The position numbers and the translations under genes are program-made. A model generated the notes under the pieces. The model worked only from the letters and a program-made list of their open reading frames with translations. It was not told where the DNA came from and did no database searches. From Bailinhaonella thermotolerans (GTDB lineage Bacteria; Actinomycetota; Actinomycetes; Streptosporangiales; Streptosporangiaceae), in NCBI RefSeq assembly GCF_003594875.1, contig NZ_QZEY01000001.1, positions 558,001 through 622,000 of the forward strand: 64,000 nt of DNA, written 5' to 3'. Shown here piece by piece: positions 1-8,075 of this stretch. Numbering within the stretch: the first letter of the stretch is position 1; each line of letters starts with the position of its first letter.

Positions 1-126
1 GTGGCGATCGGACAGCCCGTCGCGCTGGTGCTTCCACATCCGCCGATCGGCGATCCCCGCGTGGACGAGCACCACCGCCGGGCCCTCACCGATCTCGTCA
101 CAGGCCAGCCCATCGATCCATTTCAC
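1..126 (-). CDS. Alpha/beta hydrolase, N-terminal fragment (cut by window edge)
   Basis: Only the first 42 codons are inside the window; the gene continues to the left. Reading from a GTG at 126 the peptide contains GEGPAVVLVHAGIADRRMW, the usual strand-loop of alpha/beta hydrolases in which the H-A/G-G segment after the first strand helps form the oxyanion hole. The nucleophile elbow and catalytic His lie outside the window, so substrate and even activity cannot be judged. GTG was chosen because the ATG two codons further in is out of frame and runs into a stop. The plus-strand ORF over the same bases is a shadow. Confidence 0.7.
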   Translation of the reverse strand, partial: MKWIDGLACDEIGEGPAVVLVHAGIADRRMWKHQRDGLSDRH

Positions 127-267
127 GCCCCAGATCGTAGCCCCCGGACTGATCTTGCACGCCCGGGGTTCGCACCCGGCGAACCCCGGGCGGCCGGGGC
201 CACCGCACGGCGGCGGCCCGGCCACGCGGCCGGCCCGCTGCCGCCCTGACCCGCGGTCTGGGCGCGG

Positions 268-612
268 TCAGTCGCCGTTGCGCGCCGGCTGGGACAGGCT
301 GAACGCCACGCCCTGGTCATCGGCGCAGTGGGCGTAGGCGCCCGAGGGGATCACGACCGGCTCCTCCGCCGTGCCGCCGAGTTCGCGCACCCGGGCGATG
401 GCGGCGCCGAGGTCGTCCACGGCGAAGAACACGCGCGGGTGTCGCGAGGCGTCGTCATGCGGGGCTCCGCCCATGGGCTCGGATCCCTTGATCATCGAGT
501 AACCCGGGAAGTTGCCCTCGTAGAACTCCCAGCCGAACAGCGATCCCCAGAACCGCCGGGTCGCCTCGATGTCGCCGCTCGGCAGCTCGAAGTACGTGAC
601 CTGTCCACTCAT
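268..612 (-). CDS. VOC-superfamily (glyoxalase/bleomycin-resistance fold) protein
   Basis: This 114-residue protein has a single vicinal-oxygen-chelate module. It opens with VTYFELPSGDIEATRRFWGSLFGWEF, continues to GYSMIKG, and closes with a paired beta-alpha unit (FFAVDDLGAAIARVRELGG). Small single-domain VOC proteins bind or modify small organic compounds, sometimes as antibiotic-binding or metalloenzyme proteins; the substrate here is unknown. ATG at 612 follows a purine-rich AAAGGGA. It is transcribed divergently from the MarR gene at 671, with two perfect dyads in the 58-bp gap, so it is very probably the MarR target and would be induced by the ligand of that regulator. Confidence 0.85.
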   Translation of the reverse strand: MSGQVTYFELPSGDIEATRRFWGSLFGWEFYEGNFPGYSMIKGSEPMGGAPHDDASRHPRVFFAVDDLGAAIARVRELGGTAEEPVVIPSGAYAHCADDQGVAFSLSQPARNGD

Positions 613-628
613 GGTCGATCCCTTTCCT

Positions 629-647
629 ATGTCAGTCTCTCTGACAT
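629..647. promoter_or_regulatory. MarR operator 1 (perfect inverted repeat)
   Basis: ATGTCAG-TCTCT-CTGACAT is a perfect 7-bp inverted repeat with a 5-bp spacer in the gap between the VOC gene and the marR-type gene. Size and position match MarR-family operators, and a second copy follows at 655. The assignment to this MarR protein is inference from position. Confidence 0.75.
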
Positions 648-654
648 GGAGGCT

Positions 655-672
655 ATGTCATACTACTGACAT
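655..672. promoter_or_regulatory. MarR operator 2, overlapping the marR start codon
   Basis: ATGTCA-TACTAC-TGACAT is a perfect 6-bp inverted repeat sharing the ATGTCA/TGACAT core with the site at 629. Its last two bases are the first two bases of the MarR start codon at 671, so binding would directly block transcription of the regulator. No close Shine-Dalgarno precedes 671, so the regulator mRNA may be leaderless. Confidence 0.75.
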
Positions 673-1126
673 GACGCAAGACGAGGCCGTGGGCGACCTT
701 GACCAGTCGGTGGGCTACGTCCTCAAGCAGGTGCAGGCGTCCCTGCACTCCGCCATGGACGAGGTGCTGCGCCCGCTGGGCCTCACCGTCGCCCAGTACG
801 CCTGTCTGGAACTGCTCGGCCGGCACCCGGGCCTGTCCAACTCCGAACTCGCCCGCCGCGCCTTCGTCACGCGCCAGTCGATGAACGTCGTCCTCCGCCG
901 GCTCCAGGAGCGGGGCCTGCTCACCCGCCCCGCTCACGCCGCTCACGGCCGCGCGCTGCCCACCGAGCTCACCCCGGCCGGGCAAGAGGCGCTGCATGAG
1001 GCCAGCGTCGCCGTACGCGCCGTCGAACGGCAGATCTTCGCGCCGCTCTCCCCCGAACGGCAGCGCCGGCTACGCGAGGACCTCGCCTCCTGCGCGGCCG
1101 CCGCCTCCGCGACGCACAGCCCGTAG
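671..1126 (+). CDS. MarR-family transcriptional regulator
   Basis: The protein has 151 residues, the usual MarR length. The winged helix is clear: SNSELARRAFVTRQSMNVVLRRLQERGLLTR is helix-turn-helix followed by a recognition helix, and the wing contains HGRALPTELTP. A dimerisation helix forms each end. The start at 671 is preferred over upstream in-frame codons because homology begins at DEAVGDLDQSVGYVLKQ and the second operator covers this ATG. It should repress itself and the divergent VOC gene; the inducing ligand is not visible from sequence. Confidence 0.88.
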   Translation: MTQDEAVGDLDQSVGYVLKQVQASLHSAMDEVLRPLGLTVAQYACLELLGRHPGLSNSELARRAFVTRQSMNVVLRRLQERGLLTRPAHAAHGRALPTELTPAGQEALHEASVAVRAVERQIFAPLSPERQRRLREDLASCAAAASATHSP

Positions 1127-1276
1127 GAAGGCGACGCACAGCCCGCAGGAAGAAGGACGGCCCCGGGGTCGCGCCCGGGTGTCCCGGTCGACTCGGCGGC
1201 ACGCGGACCATGAGCGGCGACAAGGCGATGTCCGGCCACGGCGCGTACGGTCGCCCGCCGTGGGAGGCGCGGGATC

Positions 1277-1344
1277 GGGGCGCCGTCGCCGGGGCGGAGT
1301 AGGGCGGGACGGGGCGCCGTCGCCGGGGCGGGGTAGGGCGGGAC
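1277..1344. repeat. Two 34-bp tandem repeats in an otherwise empty gap
   Basis: Two copies of a 34-bp unit beginning GGGGCGCCGTCGCCGGGGCG lie back to back (1277-1310 and 1311-1344) with one base difference, and a third partial copy follows. The stretch from 1127 to 1473 between marR and the SnoaL-like gene otherwise contains no convincing coding sequence. The repeat could be simple slippage or a transcription-end structure for the two convergent genes. Confidence 0.6.
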
Positions 1345-1473
1345 GGGGCGCCGGGGGTGCGGCGAGGGCGCGGCCGCTCGCCGTACGGCCGCCGCCGGGG
1401 CGGGTCGGCGGCCGCGGCTCATCTCAAAGGCGGCCGGTCCGCCTGCTGCCGCTCGATGCGGACCGGGGTGGGG

Positions 1474-1830
1474 TTATCGCTGGGGTTGTTCGTAGTAGGC
1501 GCGGACGCGGGCGGCCTGGCCGTTCTCGTTGAGCTCGACGACGTCGAGGACGCGGTTGCCGTTCTCGCGCCGGTAGAGCAGCGCGTAGCCGCCGGGGCCG
1601 GGCAGCAGGGCCTCCTCGGTGAAGGTCAGGCCGGGAGCCAGTTCGAGCCCGCGCTCGAAGTGCCTGCGCAACTCGGCCCTGCCGTGCAGCCGGCCGTCGG
1701 GCCGGCCCCAGCGGCGCGTCACGGTGGAGGCGGCGAAGTCGACGTCGTCCGCGTAGCAGGCCATGATCGCGTCGAGGTCGCGCGCCCTCCACGCCGTGAG
1801 CCAGGCGTCGGCATGGGCTCGAAGATCCAT
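1474..1830 (-). CDS. SnoaL-like / NTF2-fold protein
   Basis: This 118-residue protein matches the NTF2/SnoaL-like fold. The N-terminal helix LRAHADAWLTAWRARDLDAI is followed by MACYADDVDFA, then a long helix and a curved beta-sheet ending in VVELNENGQAARVRAYYEQ. Family members include small isomerases, hydrolases and cyclases with a hydrophobic pocket; specificity cannot be deduced. The ATG at 1830 is the first in frame. The gene is convergent with marR and divergent from the serine hydrolase at 2016. Confidence 0.75.
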   Translation of the reverse strand: MDLRAHADAWLTAWRARDLDAIMACYADDVDFAASTVTRRWGRPDGRLHGRAELRRHFERGLELAPGLTFTEEALLPGPGGYALLYRRENGNRVLDVVELNENGQAARVRAYYEQPQR

Positions 1831-2015
1831 ACCCGCACTATCCCACCTCGCCCGGGTGACTCGATTTCGCCCCCCACTCCGGCGGGCCGCATCGTCACGC
1901 GCCAGGAGGGGACCGCTTACCGGAACCGCGCCGCCTGTCGTAGCGCTGTGAGAGCGCTGTCATCGCCGATCGGCATCGTCGAGGGCGTCAAGGACAGCTC
2001 GGTGAAAGGCACGAC

Positions 2016-3158
2016 ATGACAGGCAACGGGCACGACAAGACCCAGCGGATCCTCGACCGGGCGGTGGCCGAGCTCGGCATCCCCGGCATCGTCATCGAGG
2101 TCAAGAACGCCGAGGGCTCCTGGTTCGGCACCGCCGGAGTGTCCGATCTCACGACCGGGGCGCCGCGCGTGCCAGGGGAGTTCCTGCCGATCGGCAGCGG
2201 CGCCAAGGGCATCACCGCCGCGACCCTCCTCACCCTGGAGGCCGAGGGCCGGGTGGACCTGGAGGACCCGGTGAACAAATGGCTGCCCGGCGTGCTGACC
2301 AACGGCTACGACGGTGACCGGATCACCATCAGGCACCTGCTCAGCAACACCGGCGGCCTGTTCGCCACGGGCCTCGCTCCGGGGCTGATCGGCAACTACG
2401 CCAGCCGGGCCAGGTTCGACGAGCACCGCTTCGACGAGTGGACCCGCGAGGAGCTGCTGAGGCTGGCGGTGTCCGAGCCGCCCGTCGGGCAGCCCGGCGA
2501 GCGCTTCCTGTACGCCAACGGCGGCTTCTACATCGCCAACGCGATCATCGAGAGGATCACCGGCAACACCTACGCCGAGGAGGTCCGGCGCGCGGTCATC
2601 GAGCCGCTCGGCCTGACCGACACCTACGTGCGCGGCGGCGGCGACACGGGATACCGCGGCCCGTCGCCGCGGGCGTACTCGACCCAGTTCTACAAGGACG
2701 GCGTCGACCCGGCGGACGTCACCACGGAGAACTGGGAGTCGGCGTTCGAGGAGCCGGGGCTCGAACCCCTCGACGTCACCGAGTTCAACACCTCCTGGGA
2801 GACCGGGAACATCGTCTCGACCACCAGCGACGCCATCCGGCTCCTGGACGCCCTGGCCGGCGGCACCCTGCTGCCTCCGGAGCAGCACCGCGAGATGTGG
2901 ACCACGGTCTCGACCGAGGGCGCCGGCTGGCTGCCGCACACCCGGTACGGCCTCGGCATGTTCGAGCTCGACAGGGCGGTGACGGGCGGGCTCGCCGTCC
3001 GCGGCATGGCCGGCAGCTACTGGGGCCACATGTTCTTCGCGTTGAGCAGCCCCGACACCGGGGCCGCCTTCGCCTTCCACACCAACACCGAGGCGAAGAG
3101 CTGGGACGTGCCCTTCAGCATCGCCGAAGCCGAGTTCGGCTTCACGATGAGCGCCTGA
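2016..3158 (+). CDS. Serine hydrolase of the beta-lactamase / class C (EstB-like) family
   Basis: The protein has 380 residues and no signal peptide, so it is probably cytoplasmic. It carries the S-x-x-K nucleophile motif (S61-G-A-K64) and a Y-x-N motif (Y166-A-N168), placed as in class C beta-lactamases and their esterase relatives. The C-terminal strand region includes MAGSYWGHMFFALSSPDTG, which fits the H/K-x-G strand. Such proteins are esterases, D-aminopeptidases or peptidoglycan-related hydrolases more often than true beta-lactamases, so antibiotic resistance should not be assumed. A purine-rich GGTGAAAGG precedes the ATG. It stands alone. Confidence 0.88.
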   Translation: MTGNGHDKTQRILDRAVAELGIPGIVIEVKNAEGSWFGTAGVSDLTTGAPRVPGEFLPIGSGAKGITAATLLTLEAEGRVDLEDPVNKWLPGVLTNGYDGDRITIRHLLSNTGGLFATGLAPGLIGNYASRARFDEHRFDEWTREELLRLAVSEPPVGQPGERFLYANGGFYIANAIIERITGNTYAEEVRRAVIEPLGLTDTYVRGGGDTGYRGPSPRAYSTQFYKDGVDPADVTTENWESAFEEPGLEPLDVTEFNTSWETGNIVSTTSDAIRLLDALAGGTLLPPEQHREMWTTVSTEGAGWLPHTRYGLGMFELDRAVTGGLAVRGMAGSYWGHMFFALSSPDTGAAFAFHTNTEAKSWDVPFSIAEAEFGFTMSA

Positions 3159-3299
3159 GCCCGGGGGCACGTGCGGCCGTGCGCAGGCCCGCCCGGCCGC
3201 GCGCCCCCCGCCGGGCTCCCCCCTTCGACGGTGTTCATGGCCTCACCCCTTCGACCGGGCGAAGGGTGTGGTGGGGTCCGGGCCCTGCCGGCCGCCGGG

Positions 3300-3440
3300 T
3301 CAGTCGTGGAAGTTGACCAGGTCGAAGGGGCGGTTGAGTTTCGTGCGCGGGCTGGGGAGCAGGGCGAGGACGTCCTGTGCGGAGGAGGCGCTCTTGCGCA
3401 GGGCCTCCGCCTGGCCGCGATGGCTGGTGCTCAGGGCGGC
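3300..3440 (-). pseudogene. Possible 3' remnant of an unidentified gene
   Basis: On the minus strand the last ~45 codons of an open frame read like genuine protein (AEALRKSASSAQDVLALLPS, then a terminus ending FDLVNFHD), while the codons further upstream become arginine/proline-rich noise. I do not recognise the family. The whole 3159-3688 interval holds no other supported gene, so this is best taken as a decayed C-terminus. Confidence 0.25.
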
Positions 3441-3688
3441 CTGGGCGGCCACCGCACCCCGCCCTGTCCCCCGTTCCCATCGACCTGGGCCCGCGCACGC
3501 CTCGCATGGTGATCGATGACGGATTCTCCAGCGCGCCCAGGGTGGACGACGGGCCACCTCCGCCTTTCTGCAGTGGGAATCCTGTCCGGAAGCGGTCACG
3601 GGCGAAGGGTGATTTCCCGTGCGTGACGGTCTCTTATGGAGACAAGGCGGCGCACCGCCACCTCCGGCTCCCGTTCGAGAGGACTCCC

Positions 3689-4117
3689 ATGGACATCCCG
3701 GCCCGAGCCACCCTGATCAACAAGAAGTCCGGGCTCGCCCTCGACATCAGGGAATACGACATGTCCGACGGGGGCTGGGTGATCCAGTGGCCCCCCCACG
3801 GCCGGGCCAACCAGATCTTCCACCTGAAGCCCGCCGAGGGCGGCTACAAGTTCATCGCCGAACACTCCGGCAAGGCCCTCGACATCACCCTGGCGAACCA
3901 GAACTCCGACTTCGCGATGCAGTGGGGCATCAACGGCAGCCCCAGCCAGATCTGGTACCTCAAGGAGCACGAGGCGGGCGTCTACCGGCTCATCGCCAAG
4001 CACTCGGGCAAGGTGCTGGCGGTCGCGAACGCCTCCACCGACCCGGGCGCGCGCGTGGTGCAGTCCGCGCCCGGTCACGAAGAGAACGAGCTCTGGCTGC
4101 TCAAGGCCGTTCCCTAG
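3689..4117 (+). CDS. Ricin-type beta-trefoil lectin-domain protein (no signal peptide)
   Basis: The 142-residue protein consists of one RICIN domain. Three similar subdomains are visible: TLINKKSGLALDIREYDMSD / FIAEHSGKALDITLANQNSD / LIAKHSGKVLAVANASTDPG, each followed by a Q-x-W-like strand (IQWPPHGRANQIFHL, MQWGINGSPSQIWYL, ENELWLL). Ricin-type trefoils bind galactose-type sugars or act as interaction modules. There is no secretion signal, unlike the second RICIN protein at 16838. ATG at 3689 follows GAGAGGA; the open frame upstream to 3377 has no domain similarity and was excluded. Confidence 0.85.
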   Translation: MDIPARATLINKKSGLALDIREYDMSDGGWVIQWPPHGRANQIFHLKPAEGGYKFIAEHSGKALDITLANQNSDFAMQWGINGSPSQIWYLKEHEAGVYRLIAKHSGKVLAVANASTDPGARVVQSAPGHEENELWLLKAVP

Positions 4118-4205
4118 CATCAGCACGGGTCCCAGTCCCGCGAGACGAGACCGCGGTCCCTGAGGACCGCCGGGGCCCGGGAGCCGGGCCCCGATGATCT
4201 GGGAG

Positions 4206-5345
4206 TCAGGGGCGAGCTTGGTCGCCGCCGGTGACGGGGACCAGGTCGTGCGGGTGGCGGGTGCCGGGCTGCCAGCGGCCGCCGGTGAGCGGGATGGTGG
4301 CGACGTTCGGGGCCGGGCCGGTGGTCCAGTCCAGGCGGCCCGCGATGGTGTCCAGGCTGGTGGCGGCGATGGCCGCCGCGACGTCCGCGCGGCTCCCGGC
4401 CGTGGACAGCACGTGGGCGGCCACCTCGAACAGGGCGTGGGCGACGCCCAGCGGCTGCAGCCACTGCCTGCCGGTACGGCTCTCGTACAGCGCCGCCAGG
4501 TCCGCGGCGCTCATGCCGTTCAGCGGGGAACGATGGGGGTGCCGGGGCGACCAGTAGACGATGGTGGCGATCCCGTCCAGGCCGGGCGGCTCCGGGGGTG
4601 TCAACGGGTAGGTCAGCCACCGGGAGCAGGTGATCAGCTTGGGGCGCAGCCCCTTCCGCTCGGCCTGCCGCCGGAACGCGGCCAGGTCCTCGGTGGTGGC
4701 GGCGCTGGTGACGATCTGCACGCCGTCGCGCAGGAAACGCGCGGCGCACTCCTCGAAGTCCGCGTCCGCCTCGGCGTACCCGCCGGGATCGACCAGCCGG
4801 TAGCCGCGCCGCGCCGCCACGGCCCCGAACACGCCGTTGCGCAGCGTCGTCCCCTGGAAGCGGTCGTTCCACAGGCATCCGACCGACGTGCCCGCCCCCA
4901 GCCGGTCCCACATGTCGGCGAAGGCCCCGGCGATGTCGTCCAGCCCCCACCCGAAGTGGTACGTCCACCGGAAGGCGTGATCCGGCCCCACTCCCCGGGC
5001 GGCGTAGTACGCGTGCCAGGGAAACGTCGTCGACAGACACGGCGTGCCCAGGTCCTCGCAGGTGGCGGCCACCGCGGGAAGGACCTGGGTCCCGGCCATG
5101 GTGAGGACGAGGTCCACGCCCTCCTCGCGGATGAGCTCGGTGGTGACGACGCGGGCATGGGCCGGGTCCGAACGGCTGTCCCGCCACAGCAGCCGGACCG
5201 GGCGCCGCCCGCCGCCCCGGCCGGGGCCGGCCAGCTCGGGTTCCAGGAGGCTCCCGGCGAACGCGAGAGGCAGGCCCAGCTCGGCCAGGCGCCCCGTCCG
5301 CGGGATCACCACGCCGACTTTGGCTTCGGTCCGCGACATCATCAT
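4206..5345 (-). CDS. Periplasmic-binding-fold (branched-chain amino acid type) protein lacking a signal peptide
   Basis: The 379-residue product has the Peripla_BP_6 fold of Leu/Ile/Val-binding proteins. It begins directly with strand 1 (AKVGVVIPRTGRLAELGLP), continues with IREEGVDLVLTMAGTQVLPA, has a hinge and second lobe around VGCLWNDRFQGTTL and QIVTSAATTEDLAAFRRQA, and ends with an isomerase-like swivel region. There is neither a signal sequence nor a lipobox cysteine, and no permease or ATPase gene is adjacent. It may therefore be a cytoplasmic ligand sensor (as AmiC is) rather than a transporter receptor. The ATG at 5345, the first of three consecutive ATGs, follows AGGGGGAG. Confidence 0.8.
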   Translation of the reverse strand: MMMSRTEAKVGVVIPRTGRLAELGLPLAFAGSLLEPELAGPGRGGGRRPVRLLWRDSRSDPAHARVVTTELIREEGVDLVLTMAGTQVLPAVAATCEDLGTPCLSTTFPWHAYYAARGVGPDHAFRWTYHFGWGLDDIAGAFADMWDRLGAGTSVGCLWNDRFQGTTLRNGVFGAVAARRGYRLVDPGGYAEADADFEECAARFLRDGVQIVTSAATTEDLAAFRRQAERKGLRPKLITCSRWLTYPLTPPEPPGLDGIATIVYWSPRHPHRSPLNGMSAADLAALYESRTGRQWLQPLGVAHALFEVAAHVLSTAGSRADVAAAIAATSLDTIAGRLDWTTGPAPNVATIPLTGGRWQPGTRHPHDLVPVTGGDQARP

Positions 5346-5599
5346 GTGTTCTCCCCCTGCCGCTGCGCGCACTGGCCGGCGGGGCCGTGGACGGCCGTCC
5401 GCCGGAGATGCTCGGGTGAGTCCGGCCGTGGGCGCGACGAGTCGCCGCGGGCGCCGCCGTACGGGCCGCGGGTGATCGACGGCTCGGTGGCGCCCGGTGG
5501 CCGTACGGCCCTGGGCCGTACGGCCGCGACCGGCTCAACGGCGCTATACCCATCCCCACGGGCGACTACGCACAGTAATCGCCTCGGCGATCGGGGGCG

Positions 5600-6268
5600 T
5601 CAGGCGAGGTGGGGCCGGCCGCGGGCCTGGATGCCGTCGAGGATGACGTCGAGCCCCTCGGCGAACCAGTCGCCTTCGCCCTCCGGCAGCGGGTGGCCGA
5701 CGAGCCGGCCGAGGTGGGGGAACGCGTCCAGGTCGACGCCGCCGAGTCGCTGCCGCCACGAGCGGCCCGGGTCGTCGCCCGCCCCGGCCCGTCTGCCGCC
5801 GAGGACCACGCGCGCGCTGCCCTGGACGTAGTTGTTGATCGTCATGATCGCGCGGGCCGCGGCGGGAGGCGGCAGCTCCAGTTCGTCGAGGGCCGACAGC
5901 GCCCATTCCATGGCGGCCAGCGAGGCGGCGCCGAACGGAGGGGCCACCGTGGCGGTCGCGCTGAGCAGCCACGGATGCGCGAGGAACGCCGCCCAGTCCC
6001 GCCGGGCGAGGACGTGCATGGCCTCCCGCCAGCCGATCCCGCGCCGGTCGGGGTAGGCGTAGTCGCCGGTGACCCGCTCGACCATGGCCTCGATCAGCTC
6101 GTCCTTGTCGGCCACGTGCCGGTACAGCGACATGACGCCGGCGCCCAGGCGTTCGGCCACGCGCTTCATCGTCATCGCCTCCAGGCCCACCTCGTCGGCG
6201 ACGCCGATCGCGGTGGTGACGATCTTCTCGCGCGACAGGGGGCCCGACGGACCGACCCGTGGACTCAC
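5600..6268 (-). CDS. TetR/AcrR-family repressor (TetR_C type)
   Basis: The 222-residue protein has an N-terminal TetR helix-turn-helix (IVTTAIGVADEVGLEAMTMKRVAERLGAGVMSLYRHVADKDELIEAM), followed by a C-terminal ligand domain of the TetR_C class (WREAMHVLARRDWAAFLAHPWLL). It starts at GTG 6268 behind GGAGGTGG. It is divergent from the DHA2 exporter at 6363; the short gap holds two dyads with the same half-site. It should repress both genes and be released by an exported drug-like compound. The inducer is unknown. Confidence 0.9.
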   Translation of the reverse strand: MSPRVGPSGPLSREKIVTTAIGVADEVGLEAMTMKRVAERLGAGVMSLYRHVADKDELIEAMVERVTGDYAYPDRRGIGWREAMHVLARRDWAAFLAHPWLLSATATVAPPFGAASLAAMEWALSALDELELPPPAAARAIMTINNYVQGSARVVLGGRRAGAGDDPGRSWRQRLGGVDLDAFPHLGRLVGHPLPEGEGDWFAEGLDVILDGIQARGRPHLA

Positions 6269-6300
6269 TCCGCCACCTCCCGCGGCTCAGTCTATCGCGT

Positions 6301-6319
6301 TGCGTATGCCGTACGCTAC
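6301..6319. promoter_or_regulatory. TetR operator copy 1
   Basis: TTGCGTA-TGCCG-TACGCTA is a near-perfect 7-bp inverted repeat (one mismatch) with a 5-bp spacer, in the gap between the TetR gene and the DHA2 exporter. Its half-site matches the second copy at 6326; the centres are 25 bp apart. Confidence 0.75.
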
Positions 6320-6325
6320 GCTCGT

Positions 6326-6344
6326 TGCGTACTGCATACGCAAC
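6326..6344. promoter_or_regulatory. TetR operator copy 2
   Basis: TTGCGTA-CTGCA-TACGCAA is a perfect 7-bp inverted repeat with a 5-bp spacer. It ends 18 bp before the exporter start codon, next to the ribosome-binding site GGAGGGAG, a good position to block transcription of the exporter. Confidence 0.78.
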
Positions 6345-6362
6345 CTTGTGGAGGGAGACTCC

Positions 6363-7910
6363 GTGCCGGGAACGACCCCCGCCTCCGGCAGCACCCGGTC
6401 CAGATGGGCCGGCCTGGCGGTACTGACACTGCCGGTGATCCTGACCTCGATGGACGTCACCATCCTGCACATCGCGATCCCGACGATCACCCGTGAGCTC
6501 ACCCCGAGCCCCAGCCAGACGCTGTGGATCCTCGACGTCTACGGATTCCTGCTCGCCGGCCTGCTCATCGTGATGGGCAACGCCGGCGACCGCATCGGCC
6601 GGCGCCGGCTCCTCCTCATCGGCGCGGCGGTGTTCGGCGCGGCCTCGGCGCTGGCGGCGTTCGCGCCGACACCGGAGGCGCTCATCGCCGCCCGCGCCCT
6701 GATGGGCGTCGGCGGCGCCACCCTGATGCCCTCGACGCTCTCGCTCATCCGCACCATGTTCGCCGACCCGGCCGAGCGCACCCGCGCCATCGGCATCTGG
6801 ACCGCGTGCCTGGCCGGTGGCATCGCCCTGGGCCCGATCATCGGCGGCCTGCTCCTCGAAGCCTTCTGGTGGGGATCGGTGTTCCTCGTCAACGTGCCGG
6901 TCATCGCGGTGCTCCTGGGACTCGCACCCCGGCTCGTCCCCGAGTACCGCGGCCCGGCCTCGTCGCGGCTGGACGCGCTGAGCGTCCTGCTCTCCTTCGC
7001 CGCCATCCTGCCGATCGTCTGGGCCGTCAAGACCGCCGCCGAGGAACTCGCCCTGACGCCCCCCGCCCTGGCCGCGCTGACCGCGGGCGTCCTCGCCGGC
7101 GTCGTGTTCCTGCTCCGGCAGCGCCGCCTCCCGACGCCCCTGGTCGACGTCGGCCTGTTCGCCGACCCGCGGTTCAGCGGGGCCGTGCTGGGAGCGGGGC
7201 TGGCGATGTTCTCCCTGGTCGGCGTGATGCTCTACAGCGCGCAGTACCTGCAGCTCGTCGAAGGACTGTCCCCGCTCGCCGCCGCCGTCGCGACGTCGCC
7301 GGTCATGGTGTTCGTCGGCGGGATGGCGGTCCTGGCCTCCGTGCTCGTCCGCCGCCTCGGCCACCCGCTCGTCTTCGGGGCGGGCGCGGCCGTGGCCGCC
7401 GCGGGGATGCTCGCCTTCAGCCGCCTGCCCGCCGGCGACGGCCTGGTCCTCGCCATCGTCTCCTCGGCCTTCATCGGGGCGGGCATCTCACCGATGATGA
7501 CGCTGTCCACCGACGTCGTGGTCGCGTCCGCGCCCCCGGCCCGCTCAGGCGCCGCGTCCGCGCTCTCCGAAACCGCCGGCGAACTCGGCGCCGCCCTGGG
7601 CATCGCCGTACTCGGCTCGATCGGCACCGCCCTGTACCGGTCGCGCGTCCTCGGCGGCGTCCCCGGCGACATCCCGGCGGAGGCCGCCGACGCCGTCGGC
7701 TCCAGCCTCGGCGCCGCCCTCGGCGTCACCGGGCACCTCCCCGCCGAGGCCGCGGCCCACCTCGCCGCCCTCGCCCGCCAGTCCTTCACCGACGGCCTGG
7801 CCGCCGCCACGCTCACCGGAGCGCTCATCCTGGCGGCGGCCGCCGTCCTGTGCCCACTCCTGCTCCGCCACGGCGAAAGACCGCCCCCCTCCGCGGACCC
7901 CGCCGAGTGA
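6363..7910 (+). CDS. MFS multidrug exporter, DHA2 family (14 TM)
   Basis: The 515-residue membrane protein has about 14 hydrophobic segments. It carries the DHA2 motif C region (GGATLMPSTLSLIRTMF), motif A (GNAGDRIGRRRLL) and the early acidic membrane motif LTSMDVTILHIAIPTI, as in QacA, LfrA and SmvA drug:proton antiporters. GTG at 6363 was chosen because GGAGGGAG sits 5 bp upstream and the first helix begins soon after; the longer upstream frame crosses the operators. It should export cationic or hydrophobic drugs under control of the divergent TetR. Confidence 0.9.
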   Translation: MPGTTPASGSTRSRWAGLAVLTLPVILTSMDVTILHIAIPTITRELTPSPSQTLWILDVYGFLLAGLLIVMGNAGDRIGRRRLLLIGAAVFGAASALAAFAPTPEALIAARALMGVGGATLMPSTLSLIRTMFADPAERTRAIGIWTACLAGGIALGPIIGGLLLEAFWWGSVFLVNVPVIAVLLGLAPRLVPEYRGPASSRLDALSVLLSFAAILPIVWAVKTAAEELALTPPALAALTAGVLAGVVFLLRQRRLPTPLVDVGLFADPRFSGAVLGAGLAMFSLVGVMLYSAQYLQLVEGLSPLAAAVATSPVMVFVGGMAVLASVLVRRLGHPLVFGAGAAVAAAGMLAFSRLPAGDGLVLAIVSSAFIGAGISPMMTLSTDVVVASAPPARSGAASALSETAGELGAALGIAVLGSIGTALYRSRVLGGVPGDIPAEAADAVGSSLGAALGVTGHLPAEAAAHLAALARQSFTDGLAAATLTGALILAAAAVLCPLLLRHGERPPPSADPAE

Positions 7911-8075
7911 CAACCCCCGAGCAAGAACGAGGCAGGCCCGCGACCCCGCGCAGGCCGCGGCGCGCATCTGCCCGCCGCAGCCGGGGACCCGGACAGCCGG
8001 CTCGGCCACGCCGACGACCGCCACCGGCGCCTCTTCACCGACCCGACGGCCGAGATCGCGCACGGCTCGGAGCGG

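Noticed and set aside
1-249. Open frame on the plus strand at the window start
   Set aside because: It is antisense to a clear alpha/beta-hydrolase N-terminus on the minus strand (1-126) and becomes Pro/Ala/Arg-rich noise after it.
2016-3158. Calling the serine hydrolase a beta-lactamase resistance gene
   Set aside because: It has the S-x-x-K and Y-x-N motifs but no signal peptide and no clear K-T-G motif; the family is dominated by esterases and peptidases.
3377-3688. N-terminal extension of the ricin-type lectin
   Set aside because: Open in frame but without homology; the ATG at 3689 has the ribosome-binding site and starts the domain.
7911-8075. Short peptide-like traces between the DHA2 exporter and the SDR gene
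   Set aside because: Fragments such as LFTDPTAEIAHG are too short and have no frame continuity.
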